DNA of 54,076 bases, taken from positions 1 to 54,076 of the forward strand of contig CANBNK010000022.1 in NCBI GenBank assembly GCA_947371015.1. The letters run 5' to 3'. The notes beneath the pieces were generated by a model. The model did no database searches, was not told the DNA's origin, and worked only from the letters and a program-made list of their open reading frames with translations. This DNA is from Acetobacteraceae bacterium (GTDB lineage: Bacteria; Pseudomonadota; Alphaproteobacteria; Acetobacterales; Acetobacteraceae). This document shows positions 25,715 through 34,392 of the stretch, in pieces (positions within the stretch are counted from its first letter, which is position 1; the number at the start of each line of letters is the position of its first letter). The position numbers were made by a program, and so were the translations under genes.

Positions 25715-26073
25715 AGCGCCTGCTGACCCTGGCCGTGCTGCTGCCGGTGGCGGCGCTGGCCCAAGCCGATGGCTGGGTGGCCAAGCCCGCCGCCGAATTG
25801 CAGGTGCTGGACAAGGTGACGGCGCGGGTTTCCGTACTGCGGGCGCCGCTGAACACGCCGACGGCGTTCGGCGCCATCAGCATCACCGTCCGGACCTGCA
25901 ATGCACGCCCCGCCGATGAGGTGCCGGACGCGCTGGCCTGGATGGAGATTTCCGACAGTCGCCGGCCGGAAGCCTCTCGCGTGGTGTTCCGCGGCTGGAT
26001 GTACGCCAACACGCCCGCCGCCAACATGCTGGAACACCCGGTCTATGACGTGCGGGTGCTGGACTGTAGGTAG
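25711..26073 (+). CDS. DUF2155 domain-containing periplasmic protein
   Basis: A 120-residue exported protein of the DUF2155 family (PF09923). Signal peptide about residues 1-19 (MKRLLTLAVLLPVAALAQA); the domain follows with AELQVLDKVTARVSVLRAPLN, ISITVRTCNARP and a C-terminal VFRGWMYANTPAANMLEHPVYDVRVLDC. The two cysteines (in RTCNARP and VLDCR) could pair. The family co-occurs with the NDUFA12 and mlaD genes in alphaproteobacteria; function unknown. The 3' end converges with a Bug protein gene eight bases away. Confidence 0.88.
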   Translation: MKRLLTLAVLLPVAALAQADGWVAKPAAELQVLDKVTARVSVLRAPLNTPTAFGAISITVRTCNARPADEVPDALAWMEISDSRRPEASRVVFRGWMYANTPAANMLEHPVYDVRVLDCR

Positions 26074-26081
26074 CCGGCCCC

Positions 26082-27080
26082 TCAGTCCGCGCTGGCGCCG
26101 GAAGCGCGGATCACCGGCGCCCAGCGGGCGATCTCGGCCGGGATGAACCGGGCAAAATCCTCGGCGCCCAGCAGCATCGGCAACAGCGCCAGGGCTTCCA
26201 CCCGGGCCTTCCAGGCCGGCTGCCCCATGGTTTCGGTGATGGCGGCCGAGAGCGCGCGGGCGATCTCCACCGGCACCCCCGCCGGCGCGGCGACGCCAAC
26301 CCAGCCGGGCGCCTCGCAGCCGGGCAGGCCCTGCTCGATCAGCGTCGGTACCTCCGGCAGCGCCGCCAGCCTTTCCCGGTTGGTCACCGCCAGCGGCCGC
26401 AGCGTGCCGGCGCGGATGTGTTCCACCGCCGGGGGGATGTCGGCGATCATGACGTCGATGCGCCCGCCCAGCAGGTCCGTCAGCGCCGCCGCCGTACCCC
26501 GATAGGGCACATGGGTCGCCTCGAAGCCGGCCAGTTGCTTCAGCAGTTCGAAGCCGATGTGGTGCGGGGTGCCGGCGCCCGAGGTGCCGTAGCTGATCCG
26601 GCCGCCCGCCGCCTTGGCCCCGGCGATGAAGGCAGGCAGCGATGCCGGGCCATTGGTGCGCACCACCAGCACGAAGGTGGTGGCCGCCAGCAGTGCCACG
26701 GCGGTGAAGTCCCGCACGGGGTCGAAGGGCGGGCGGCGATACAGCGTGGGCACCACGGCGAAGGTGGTGCTGGTGGTCAGCAGCAGGCTGTGGCCGTCCG
26801 GCGCCGTGCGCTGGATGGCCTGGGCGCCGATGATGCTGCCGGCGCCGGGCATGTTCTCCACCACCAGCGGCTGGCCGAGGCGCGGCGGCAGGGCTTCCGC
26901 CAGGAGCCGGCCGAGCAGGTCGATGACCCCAGCCGGCGGGTAGGGCACCACCAGGCGGATCGGGTGGCTGGGCGCCCAGGCCGGCGGCACCGGGACCGAG
27001 AGCGCCACGGCGGGGGTGGCCAAGGTGGTGCTGACAAGGGTGGTGCTGGCAGCCAGCAGCAGGCCGCGACGTGTCGGCAT
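26082..27080 (-). CDS. Tripartite tricarboxylate transporter substrate-binding protein (Bug family)
   Basis: A 332-residue Bug-family periplasmic binding protein. The signal MPTRRGLLLAASTTLVSTTL has a Tat-like twin arginine; mature motifs are HPIRLVVPYPPAGVIDLLGR, LGQPLVVENMPGAGSIIGAQA, ISYGTSGAGTPHHIGFELL and HVPYRGTAAALTDLLGGRID. GGGAGGAAC lies before the ATG at 27080. It stands alone, convergent to the complex I operon and divergent from the cupin gene. The ligand is unknown. Confidence 0.92.
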   Translation of the reverse strand: MPTRRGLLLAASTTLVSTTLATPAVALSVPVPPAWAPSHPIRLVVPYPPAGVIDLLGRLLAEALPPRLGQPLVVENMPGAGSIIGAQAIQRTAPDGHSLLLTTSTTFAVVPTLYRRPPFDPVRDFTAVALLAATTFVLVVRTNGPASLPAFIAGAKAAGGRISYGTSGAGTPHHIGFELLKQLAGFEATHVPYRGTAAALTDLLGGRIDVMIADIPPAVEHIRAGTLRPLAVTNRERLAALPEVPTLIEQGLPGCEAPGWVGVAAPAGVPVEIARALSAAITETMGQPAWKARVEALALLPMLLGAEDFARFIPAEIARWAPVIRASGASAD

Positions 27081-27272
27081 GGCAGTTCCTCCCGATATGG
27101 CCGGGTGCTCGGCGTCGGGAACCCCCGGCACCAGGCCCGCGGCCTTGCTCTTGCGCGGCCGGGCTGCCACCAGCCCGACGCGATGGCCCCCAGCTTGGCC
27201 ATTCCGCGTGAAGCTGCCAACCTTGTTGCCAAGCAGGTGGCCCAGGCCACACGGAACAGGGGAGGGTCCAGC

Positions 27273-27818
27273 ATGGCGGAACCAGTGGGTATCAGGCGGA
27301 TCGTCACCGGGCATGACGCCAGCGGCAAGGCGGTGGTGCTGCACGACAGCCCGACGCCGAACGTGAAGGTGCGGCCGGTCGGTGGCTTCGTCAGCCACCT
27401 GGTCTGGGCCACGGATGAGAGCCCGGCCGATATCAACACCGGGACCGACCGCGCCGACCGCGTCACCGGCACCGCGCCGCCGCCGAATGGCACGATCTTC
27501 CGCGTGGTCGATTTCCCGCCCGAGGGCGGCAAGCAGCACGACCGCGAGGCGATGCTCAAGGCGATGGGGCTGAAGGATGAGAGCCACGCCGAGGGCGCCC
27601 GCCACGCCTTCATGCATCGGACGAAGAGCGTGGACTACGCGCTGGTGCTGAGCGGCGAGATCGACATGCTGCTGGACGACAGCGAAGTGCACATGAAGGC
27701 CGGCGACGTGATGGTGCAGCAGGCCACCAACCACGCCTGGGTCAACCGCGGGACCGAGATGTGCCGGATCGCCTTCGTGCTGGTGGACGCGGTCGAGCAC
27801 CCGCATTTTAGCGCGTGA
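27273..27818 (+). CDS. Cupin domain protein
   Basis: A 181-residue protein with a single cupin barrel at about residues 95-175. Motif 1 is diffuse (ARHAFMHRTKSVDYALVLSGEIDMLLDD) and motif 2 reads MKAGDVMVQQATNHAWVNRG, with the conserved His. MAEPVGIRRIVTGHDASGKAV at the N-terminus is typical of small cupins annotated as dioxygenase-like or regulatory. GGGGAGGG lies just upstream of ATG 27273. The stop TGA overlaps the GTG start of the next Bug protein gene (GTGA), so both are co-translated. Metal binding is likely; the substrate is unknown. Confidence 0.85.
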   Translation: MAEPVGIRRIVTGHDASGKAVVLHDSPTPNVKVRPVGGFVSHLVWATDESPADINTGTDRADRVTGTAPPPNGTIFRVVDFPPEGGKQHDREAMLKAMGLKDESHAEGARHAFMHRTKSVDYALVLSGEIDMLLDDSEVHMKAGDVMVQQATNHAWVNRGTEMCRIAFVLVDAVEHPHFSA

Positions 27819-28897
27819 AGGGCCGGCCGATTCACGCTTCCGCGCCAGCAGGCGCTTCAGCGATCGGACGGCTGAAGGGCCAGCCGATTCACGCCTCCGC
27901 GCCCGTCGGCGCTTCAGCGATCGGGCGGCCGCTTCGCGCCTCCACGCCCGCCAGCCGCCGCGCGCTGCTGGCCGCCGCCTTGGCCGCACCGTTTGCGGCG
28001 CAGGCGCAGGAAAGGGCGGTGAACATCCTGGTGCCGTTCTCGCCGGGCACCAGCATCGACACGCTGGCGCGGCTGACCGCCGAGCATATGCGGCGCAGCC
28101 GGGGCGTGGCCGCGGCGGTGGAGAATCGCGTCGGCGGCAGCGGCGTCATTGCCACGCAGGCCGTGGGGCGCGCGCCGGCGGATGGCCGCACGCTGCTGGT
28201 GACGACCAATACCTTCGTCACCACGCCGGCCCTGCTGCCCAGCCTGCCCTATGACCCCATCAGCGACTTCGCGCCGGTGATCCACCTGGCCAGCGTCGGC
28301 ATGGCGCTGTGCGTGCATGCGGATGTGCCGGCGCAGGATGTGGCGGGGTTCGTGGCCCAGCTGCGGGCGCAGCCGGGCGCGGTGGCCTATGGCTCGCCCG
28401 GGGTGGGGTCGCCGCAGCACCTGGCCATGGCGCTGTTCCTGCAACGCACCGGCACGCAGGCGCTGCATGTGCCGTATCGCGGCAGCGCCGGGGCCTTGCC
28501 GGATCTCTCGGCCGGGCGGGTGGCGGCGATGTTCGTGCCGGTGAATGCCGCGGTGCCGCTGGCGACCGATGGCCGGGTACGGCTGCTGGCGGTGGCGCAA
28601 CCGCGCCGCAGCGCCCAGGCGCCGGCGGTGCCGACCATGGTGGAGGCGGGCTTCGCCGGGTTGGAGATCGAGGTCTGGTTCGGCTTGCTCGGGCCGGCGG
28701 GCATGCCGGCGGCGCAGGTGCAGCGGCTGAACCTGGAGCTGAACGCCATGCTGGAGGACCCCGCCGTGCGCCAAGTGCTGGCGCGGCAGGAGTTGGAGGC
28801 CAAGGGCGGCCCGGTGGAGGCCTTCGCCGGGCTGCTGAATGGCGAGCGGGCACGCTGGGCGCGCGTCATCCGGGAAGCCGGCATCACCGCGGAATAG
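27815..28897 (+). CDS. Bug-family substrate-binding protein with a repeat-encoded N-terminal extension
   Basis: A 360-residue frame from GTG 27815, which overlaps the cupin stop. Residues 1-38 are encoded by two palindrome units with 57-bp (19-codon) period and read as two copies of a peptide like GxPIHASAPxGASAIGR. Then comes a normal signal, SRRALLAAALAAPFAAQAQ, and the mature domain: AVNILVPFSPGTSIDTLARL, VENRVGGSGVIATQAVG, VAYGSPGVGSPQHLAMAL and HVPYRGSAGALPDLSAGR. No ATG, GTG or TTG lies between the repeats and the signal sequence in this frame, so translation through the repeats seems required. A 38-residue leader before a signal peptide is unusual and may affect export. Confidence 0.82.
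   Translation: MKGRPIHASAPAGASAIGRLKGQPIHASAPVGASAIGRPLRASTPASRRALLAAALAAPFAAQAQERAVNILVPFSPGTSIDTLARLTAEHMRRSRGVAAAVENRVGGSGVIATQAVGRAPADGRTLLVTTNTFVTTPALLPSLPYDPISDFAPVIHLASVGMALCVHADVPAQDVAGFVAQLRAQPGAVAYGSPGVGSPQHLAMALFLQRTGTQALHVPYRGSAGALPDLSAGRVAAMFVPVNAAVPLATDGRVRLLAVAQPRRSAQAPAVPTMVEAGFAGLEIEVWFGLLGPAGMPAAQVQRLNLELNAMLEDPAVRQVLARQELEAKGGPVEAFAGLLNGERARWARVIREAGITAE
27827..27924. repeat. Two in-frame tandem TCA-bulge palindromes (57-bp period)
   Basis: Units 27827-27867 and 27884-27924, 41 nt each. Outer stem CCGAT/ATCGG, TCA bulge, middle stem CGCT or CGCC with AGCG, internal loop TCC/TTC, apical stem GCGCC/GGCGC around AGCA or CGTC. The period is a multiple of three, and both units are open in the frame of the Bug protein gene. 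Confidence 0.88.
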
Positions 28898-29019
28898 ACG
28901 CGCGGCGCCTGAAGGGGGCAGCGCAAACGTGGCCGGCGGTGGGCGGCAAGCGCGTTGCGGGAGTAGCCGCCGCCGCCGCGACCGGCCAGGATACCCTGCC
29001 GAGACCGGGGGACTTCCGC

Positions 29020-29979
29020 ATGATCCGCTTGCTGCTTGCCGCGCTGCTCTGCCTTGCCGGCACCACCGCCCGCGCCGAATGGCCGGAGCGGCCGATCCGC
29101 ATGATCGTGCCCTTCCCGCCCGGTGGCGGCACCGATGCGCTGGCGCGCGTGCTGGCGCAGCACCTGCAGACCACGCTGGGCCAGCCGGTGGCGGTGGAGA
29201 ACCGCGCCGGGGCCAGCGGCGTCATCGGCACCGAGGCCGGGGCGCGGGCGGCGCCGGATGGCTATACGCTGACGCTGAATGCCAGCGGCCCGCTGACCAT
29301 CGTGCCGCAGATGCTGCCCAACCCGCCCTATGACCCGCTGCGCAGTGTGGTGGCGGTGGCGATCCCCAGCGTGACGCCGCTGCTGATGGTGGTGCCGGCC
29401 GGCTCGCCGTTGCGGGACGCGCACGGCTTCGTGGCCTGGGCGCGGGCCAATGCGGGCAAGGGCAACTACTGCTCCATCGGCATCGGCTCGCCGAGCCACC
29501 TGGCGGCGGAGATGTTCCTGCGCCGCTTCGGGCTGGAGGTGACGCATATTCCGTTCAACGGCAGCGCGCCGGCGTTGACCGCGCTGGTCTCCTCTACCTG
29601 CGACGTGCTGTTCGACAGCGGCACCTCCTCCAGCCCGCTGGTGCGGCAGGGGCTGATCCGGGCACTGGGCATCACCGCGGCGCGGCGGCACCCGAGCTTC
29701 CCCGAGATTGCGCCGGTCAGCGACCAGGGCGCGCCGGGCTACGAGGCCTTCACCTGGTCCGGGCTGTTTGCGCCGGCCGGTACGCCGCAGCCGATCATCG
29801 AGCGGCTGAACCGCGAATCCCGCGCGCTGGCGGCCACCCCGGCCGAGCGGGCGCGGATCGAGAGCCAGGGTGGCCTGGTGATGGACATGGACCTGGCCGC
29901 GCTGGACGCCTTCATGCGGCGCGAGATCGAGGCCTGGGGCGCGGTGATCCGCGCCGCCAATATCCGGCTGAACCCGTAG
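29020..29979 (+). CDS. Tripartite tricarboxylate transporter substrate-binding protein (Bug family)
   Basis: A 319-residue Bug-family binding protein with a short signal peptide (MIRLLLAALLCLAGTTARAE) and the mature start WPERPIRMIVPFPPGGGTDAL. Other marks are LGQPVAVENRAGASGVIGTEA, the SIGIGSPSHLAAEMFL loop and HIPFNGSAPALTALVSSTCD, where two cysteines (NYCSIG and STCDVL) could form a disulfide. It follows the other Bug gene after 122 bp. A GGGG about ten bases upstream may act as ribosome binding site. The ligand is unknown. Confidence 0.92.
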   Translation: MIRLLLAALLCLAGTTARAEWPERPIRMIVPFPPGGGTDALARVLAQHLQTTLGQPVAVENRAGASGVIGTEAGARAAPDGYTLTLNASGPLTIVPQMLPNPPYDPLRSVVAVAIPSVTPLLMVVPAGSPLRDAHGFVAWARANAGKGNYCSIGIGSPSHLAAEMFLRRFGLEVTHIPFNGSAPALTALVSSTCDVLFDSGTSSSPLVRQGLIRALGITAARRHPSFPEIAPVSDQGAPGYEAFTWSGLFAPAGTPQPIIERLNRESRALAATPAERARIESQGGLVMDMDLAALDAFMRREIEAWGAVIRAANIRLNP

Positions 29980-30055
29980 CAGGGCGCCGGCCGGGTTTGG
30001 GCGCCCCGGGCGGGCTCGCCCAGTCGAAGGTCGCGCCTGCCGGCTGGGGGCGTGG

Positions 30056-30079
30056 CTGCCCGGGACCAGGCCCGGGCAG
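30056..30079. terminator. Hairpin between convergent genes
   Basis: Perfect 9-bp arms CTGCCCGGG and CCCGGGCAG around a 6-nt loop, placed between the ends of the Bug gene (plus) and the nitroreductase gene (minus). No T-run, so its activity as a bidirectional terminator is inferred from position. Confidence 0.5.
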
Positions 30080-30103
30080 GATGGTGTGGCCCGGCGCCGC
30101 GCC

Positions 30104-30763
30104 TCAGTCGGCGAGGCCAGCCCAGGTTTCGCCGTAGGTGTCGCCGAAGACGAACTCCGAGAGCTTGCCGCGGCCGACCGGGCCGAACTTTCCCATCGGC
30201 CAGCCGATCGGCAGGATGGCGTAGCTGTGCACGCCGGGCGGCAGGCCCAGGGCAGCCTCGGCTTCCTCCTCGAACAGCAGGTGCCGCGTCGTCAGCGTGC
30301 TGCCCAGGCCCAGTGCGCGGCAGGCCAACAGCATGTTCTGCACCGCCGGGTAGATGCTGGCGCCGGTGCTGCGGTTGGGGTTCGGCCCTTCCAGGCAGCA
30401 GACGATCCAGACCGGCGCATCGGCGAAGTGTTCGGTCAGGTATTCCACCGCGCTGTGCTGGCGATGGTATTTCTCGGCCGTCACGCCGGGGGGCGCGGCG
30501 CTGCTGGCGTAGCGCGGGCCGACCACCTCATCCAGCGCCTTCTTGTACCAAGCCTGGACCGCCTGCTTCTTGGCGCGGTCGCGGATGACCATGAAGCGCC
30601 ACTTCTGGGTGTTACCGCCATTGGCGGCGGCAGTGCCGGCTTCCAGCACCTGGCGGATCAGCGCATCCGGCACCGGGTCCGGCTTCAGCCGGCGCATGGC
30701 ACGGGTGGTGGCGATGATGTCGAGGACGTCCCTGCTGGCGACGTCTGGTCCTTGCCCGGACAT
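30104..30763 (-). CDS. Nitroreductase family protein
   Basis: A 219-residue FMN-dependent nitroreductase-family enzyme. The N-terminal IIATTRAMRRLKPDPVPDALI carries the Arg residues that bind FMN phosphate; AANGGNTQKWRFMVIRD and the later YPAVQNMLLACRALGLGSTLTTRH are family hallmarks, and GWPMGKFGPVGR closes the FMN site. Such enzymes reduce nitro groups, quinones or enones with NAD(P)H as homodimers; the natural substrate here is unknown. It stands alone on the minus strand. Confidence 0.88.
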   Translation of the reverse strand: MSGQGPDVASRDVLDIIATTRAMRRLKPDPVPDALIRQVLEAGTAAANGGNTQKWRFMVIRDRAKKQAVQAWYKKALDEVVGPRYASSAAPPGVTAEKYHRQHSAVEYLTEHFADAPVWIVCCLEGPNPNRSTGASIYPAVQNMLLACRALGLGSTLTTRHLLFEEEAEAALGLPPGVHSYAILPIGWPMGKFGPVGRGKLSEFVFGDTYGETWAGLAD

Positions 30764-30850
30764 GGCTGCGCTCCCTTGGTGAGGCGCCCAGCGTGGCATG
30801 CGATGGGTCACTTCGCCACCCGGGGCGGCGCCAGGCGCCGGATACGAAGC

Positions 30851-30876
30851 GGGCCGGACGGTTTCCCGCCCGGCCC
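30851..30876 (-). terminator. Hairpin downstream of the RTX protein gene
   Basis: GGGCCGGACGG and CCGCCCGGCCC pair over 11 positions with one G-T wobble around a short loop, 25 bases after the stop of the RTX gene. No T-run follows. It may end that transcript. Confidence 0.5.
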
Positions 30877-30900
30877 TATCCGTCACGCTGCCAAGCTGGC

Positions 30901-32874
30901 TCAGGCGACGATGATGAAGTCCGCGGCCGTCACCTGGCTGGACTGCATGAAGTGCGCGATCACCAACGCGTCCGCACCGCCCACACCGTCGGCATCCCAT
31001 TCCAGGGTGCCGCTGGCGCGGTCGAACAGGAACTGCGCGCCGGCTGTGGTCGCCACCAGGCCGCTCTTCAGGGCCACGCTGCCGCCGGCGACCAGGCCGC
31101 CGCCGAAGCCGGCCGCGGAGATCTCGAACTGGTCGTCAGCCGCACGGAAGCCGAAGATGGTGTCGCCCGCTTCGGCCAGGGTGCTGAAGCGGAAGATGTC
31201 GGCACCAGCGCCGCCATTCATGCTGTCGGCACCGGCGCCACCCACCAGGGTGTCGTTGTCGGCGCCGCCCAGCAGGGAGTCGGCACCGGCGCCGCCCACG
31301 AGCAGGTCGTTGCCGGCGCTGCCGAGCAGCGTGTCGTTGCCCGAGCCGCCGTTCACGGTGTCGTTGCCGGCACCTGCGTTGAGCCGGTCGGCCAGGCCGC
31401 TGCCGTTTACCGTCTCACCAAAGCGCGTGCCCTGCTTCACGTCATCGATGTAGATGATGCTGGTCTGGCCGCCTTCGTAGGTGGCGGGCACGCCGGTCGC
31501 GTAGTGATCCTGCACGTCGACCAGGTAGGCATGGGTGTCGGCGTCACCGAAGATGCTGGTGACGTCGAGGATGCCCGAGGTCTCCTTGTCGTTGGTGTGC
31601 GGCGCGGTCGGCGCGATGGTGTTGTTCGCGCCATCGCCGTCACCGAACAGCGCGGGGTCGAGCCGGGCGATCTGCACGATGCTGCCGTTGGCGGGGTTGT
31701 AGTCCCACACGCTGGCGTGGCCCTTGTAGTTGCCCGGATCCTCATTCAGCAACACATGGCCGGTGGTGGCGTCGATCCCGATGTTGTCGAACATTACCTG
31801 GACGCCAGGGGTGCCCTGGAACTCCATCTTGAAGGTGCCGCCGGCTTCCGGGTTGGTCGCGTCGGTGTAGGTCAGCGACCACAGCCGGGTCGGGCTGGTG
31901 GCGTTGGCGGTGGTGACGAAATAGTACTTGTTGTGGTTGGTCGGGTCCCAGGCGCCGTCCTCCGGGCGCCAGAAGCCGGAGACGCCGGCGGTGATGGCCG
32001 CGGTCTCGATCTGCGCGCCGGTCATGGTGGCGGCGGTGGCGTGCGTGTCGTCCTTGATCTCGACCATGGTGAAGTTGCCGCTGGTCGGCGGGCTGGTCAG
32101 CGCCGATTCGCGGCCGCTGGTGGTGCTGGTATCGTTGATGGCGCCAATGCCGCTGGCGACCACGCCATACAGCTTGCCACCGACCAGGCCGGCCTTCTGC
32201 ACTTCGGTGCCGGTGTTGGTTTTGGTGCCGACGTACATGTACACCTGACCCGCTGGGCTGGTGTCGTTGTCGAGCATCACGACGGTCTTGTCGCCGCTCC
32301 AGGGGTTGGCGACGGCGTTCTCGAAGCTGGTATTGCCGAAGCCTGGTAGCTCGTAGACGTTGCCCTTTTCAGAGCCGCTGGCCACGAAGGCAAAGCCACG
32401 GCCATTGGTGCCACTTTCCTCACCGGTCAGGAAGATGCGGTCCTGGGTGCCAAGGCCGGTGGCAGAATTGTAGAATGCTGAGACATCGGCCAAGTCGCCC
32501 GAGCACAGGCGGCTGATGGAGGTGGTGGTCTGAGTGTAGGTGCCGTCGCCGTCATTGTCCTGGTAGACCGTGGTGCCAAGGTCGTTGACGCTCAGCACTT
32601 CATGCGTTGCCTTGCTGACGACGATCTCGTCAACAAAGGCGCCGTTCGAGCCATGCGCACGCACGGCGCCGTTGCCCGAGGGAATTTCGTGGTTCTGCAG
32701 GATGGTGACGGTGGTGCCGTTGTCGATCACGCCCATGCCGTCCGGCAGGCCAGCGTAGATGTGGCCGCCGATGGTGGTGCCGGCGGTCAGCAGGGCCTCG
32801 ATCCGGACGTTCGGCTCCAGGTTGATCAGATAGGACGCCGCGGAGCTGGAGGGCCCCTGGATCAGGTTCGCCAT
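30901..32874 (-). CDS. PhoX/DUF839-like protein with C-terminal RTX calcium-binding repeats
   Basis: A 657-residue predicted secreted protein without an N-terminal signal peptide. Residues 1-490 resemble the PhoX/DUF839 beta-propeller family (HIYAGLPDGMGVIDNGTTVTIL, ILQNHEIPSGNGA, FLTGEESGTNGRGFAF, GFWRPEDGAWDP), whose members include calcium-dependent alkaline phosphatases. Residues about 500-570 hold several RTX nonapeptides of the GGxGNDTL kind. The C-terminus (DQFEISAAGFGGGL, then LEWDADGVGGADALVIAHF) is typical of type I secretion substrates. No type I exporter is in the window. Base composition is a little less GC-rich than neighbours, with a long AT-rich leader. Phosphatase activity is inferred, not shown. 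Confidence 0.85.
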   Translation of the reverse strand: MANLIQGPSSSAASYLINLEPNVRIEALLTAGTTIGGHIYAGLPDGMGVIDNGTTVTILQNHEIPSGNGAVRAHGSNGAFVDEIVVSKATHEVLSVNDLGTTVYQDNDGDGTYTQTTTSISRLCSGDLADVSAFYNSATGLGTQDRIFLTGEESGTNGRGFAFVASGSEKGNVYELPGFGNTSFENAVANPWSGDKTVVMLDNDTSPAGQVYMYVGTKTNTGTEVQKAGLVGGKLYGVVASGIGAINDTSTTSGRESALTSPPTSGNFTMVEIKDDTHATAATMTGAQIETAAITAGVSGFWRPEDGAWDPTNHNKYYFVTTANATSPTRLWSLTYTDATNPEAGGTFKMEFQGTPGVQVMFDNIGIDATTGHVLLNEDPGNYKGHASVWDYNPANGSIVQIARLDPALFGDGDGANNTIAPTAPHTNDKETSGILDVTSIFGDADTHAYLVDVQDHYATGVPATYEGGQTSIIYIDDVKQGTRFGETVNGSGLADRLNAGAGNDTVNGGSGNDTLLGSAGNDLLVGGAGADSLLGGADNDTLVGGAGADSMNGGAGADIFRFSTLAEAGDTIFGFRAADDQFEISAAGFGGGLVAGGSVALKSGLVATTAGAQFLFDRASGTLEWDADGVGGADALVIAHFMQSSQVTAADFIIVA

Positions 32875-33377
32875 GGGTCGGTTTTCCCTTTGCCTTGGAA
32901 AGTGATGCGCCGCGCCCAGCCAAAGGCCGAGCTCTCGGGTGGCGGATCAGTAACCAAAGAGACGACACGGCGTAATACATGAATGGAATAAGATTTTAAG
33001 TCGACATTCATACTTATTTATTGCGGATTTATGGCAATTCCGCGGATGTTTTATTTTTTATACGCCGCCGATGGCGAAGCAGTAAGCGTTTTAACGCACC
33101 TTTCCTATCCGGTTTTTACCGGGACTGCCTGGCGAGACAATGAGGCTCGGCGTCTCCAGGCGTTTCGATAGGGTTTGGGGGGACGCCGCGACGGGATGGC
33201 GGGTCAAGCACCCTTGGTCAGATCCCGTGATGCGGGTCACCGGCGTTCCGTCGCCTGCCAATGCAAGCCAGGTTCAGGGGCGGAGCAAAGCGCCCGTGGC
33301 GCCAAACCATACCGCCGGACAACGCCGAAGGGCGCAGCACAGGGCTGTTACCAAGCATCGAATATAGAGAAGGAAAA
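32875..33377. other. AT-rich intergenic region upstream of the RTX gene
   Basis: 503 bp without a credible gene. From about 32970 to 33060 the DNA is markedly AT-rich for this genome (TTATTTTTTATA, ATTTATTG). A 7-bp inverted repeat ATGAATG/CATTCAT (about 32980 and 33005) and a GCGTT/AACGC hairpin (about 33087) are present. The AT-rich part is a plausible promoter and regulator-binding region for the RTX gene on the minus strand; no clean -35/-10 pair can be fixed. 33100-33377 holds nothing I recognise. Confidence 0.55.
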
Positions 33378-33453
33378 TGGTGCCCAGGAGTGGAATCGAA
33401 CCACCGACACTGCGATTTTCAGTCGCATGCTCTACCAACTGAGCTACCTGGGC
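33378..33453 (-). tRNA. tRNA-Phe (GAA)
   Basis: A 76-nt tRNA gene on the minus strand. Acceptor arms GCCCAGG/CCTGGGC, D-arm GCTC with AGTTGGTAGAGC, anticodon stem TGCGA/TCGCA with loop CTGAAAA giving anticodon GAA, T-arm GGTTCGATTCC, discriminator A and an encoded CCA end (33380-33378). All cloverleaf positions fit. No integrase or attachment-site duplication is visible beside it. Confidence 0.97.
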
Positions 33454-33570
33454 CCATTGCGTGCGGCCCGCGCGAACGCGGACCTGAGGCAGAGGCGGGC
33501 GGAGATAGCGGAACCTAACCGGGCTGTCCACCCGGCTTGGTGCCGCCATGTTGGTAATACTGCGCGGGGC

Positions 33571-33876
33571 TCAGGCGGCCGCCGCGGCTTCCTTCTTCGC
33601 CTTGGCGCGGCTGATGCGGTTCTTCAGCACCTGGGCCTCGACCGGCAGTTTGCGGTTCGGCGTGTCCAGCAGGAACGCATCCAGGCCGCCATTGTGCTCA
33701 ATGGTGCGGATGCCGTTCGCGGTCAGGCGCAGGCGGATGCTGGCGCCCAGCACGTCCGAAAAGAACGAGGTTTCCTGCATGTTGGGCAGGAAGCGACGAC
33801 GGGTCTTGTTGTTGGCGTGGCTGACGTTGTTACCCGTCAGCACGCCCTTCCCGGTGATACCGCAACGGCGGGCCAT
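33571..33876 (-). CDS. rpmB: 50S ribosomal protein L28
   Basis: A 101-residue L28 protein of the large ribosomal subunit. The start [20 protein letters not shown] is diagnostic, followed by [12 protein letters not shown] and a basic C-terminal part [17 protein letters not shown]. The length is that of the alphaproteobacterial form. The zinc-binding cysteine set of some L28 types is not complete (one Cys only), as usual in this group. It is transcribed alone, just upstream of tRNA-Phe on the same strand. Confidence 0.97.
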   Translation of the reverse strand: MARRCGITGKGVLTGNNVSHANNKTRRRFLPNMQETSFFSDVLGASIRLRLTANGIRTIEHNGGLDAFLLDTPNRKLPVEAQVLKNRISRAKAKKEAAAAA

Positions 33877-34001
33877 GATGAAGTTCCCGAAACAGCGCAG
33901 GCAGCCAAAGGAGCTGCCTGGAAAGGATGGCGATTGAAGGCAGGGCGTATGGCGGAACCCTCGGCGAGAGTCAACCGGGACGGCTGACCCCGCGCCTGGC
34001 T

Positions 34002-34262
34002 TCAGGCAGCGCCGCCGGGCGGGTGCTCGCGCATCTGGCGCAACTCGCCGCTTTCCACGCTGATCAGGGCATTGCGCAGCACATTGGCCACGCCGCGGTC
34101 GTCCAGGTTGCGGGCCAACAGGCCGAGCGCGCCGCCCAGCAGGGCGGAGGCGACCGAGATCGCGTCGATATTCTGGTCCATCATGTACTCGATCGCCTTG
34201 TCCACCACCGAACCGGCGTGGCTCAAGTCCTCAGGCGCCATGCCTTCGGGGTCCATCTGCAT
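34002..34262 (-). CDS. Small hypothetical protein (86 aa)
   Basis: An 86-residue protein, [20 protein letters not shown] then [34 protein letters not shown]. The alanine/leucine-rich stretch at about residues 36-52 could be a helix at a membrane or a buried helix. AGGAGG lies seven bases upstream of ATG 34262, which supports the start. No known family comes to mind. Divergent to a Bug protein gene. Confidence 0.72.
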   Translation of the reverse strand: MQMDPEGMAPEDLSHAGSVVDKAIEYMMDQNIDAISVASALLGGALGLLARNLDDRGVANVLRNALISVESGELRQMREHPPGGAA

Positions 34263-34392
34263 GGGCAGCCTCCTGTGTGCCGGCCGCAGATAGGGCGGGT
34301 TGTGCCCGGGCGAAAGCCCCGTTGCCGGAACGGGGTGCACTTGGCGGCAATCTGGGCGATGCTGACGCCAAACGGCAACAGGAGGAACCGCC

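Noticed and set aside
33378-33453. tRNA-Phe as an integration site for a genomic island
   Set aside because: No integrase, no duplicated tRNA 3' end and ordinary housekeeping genes (rpmB) alongside.
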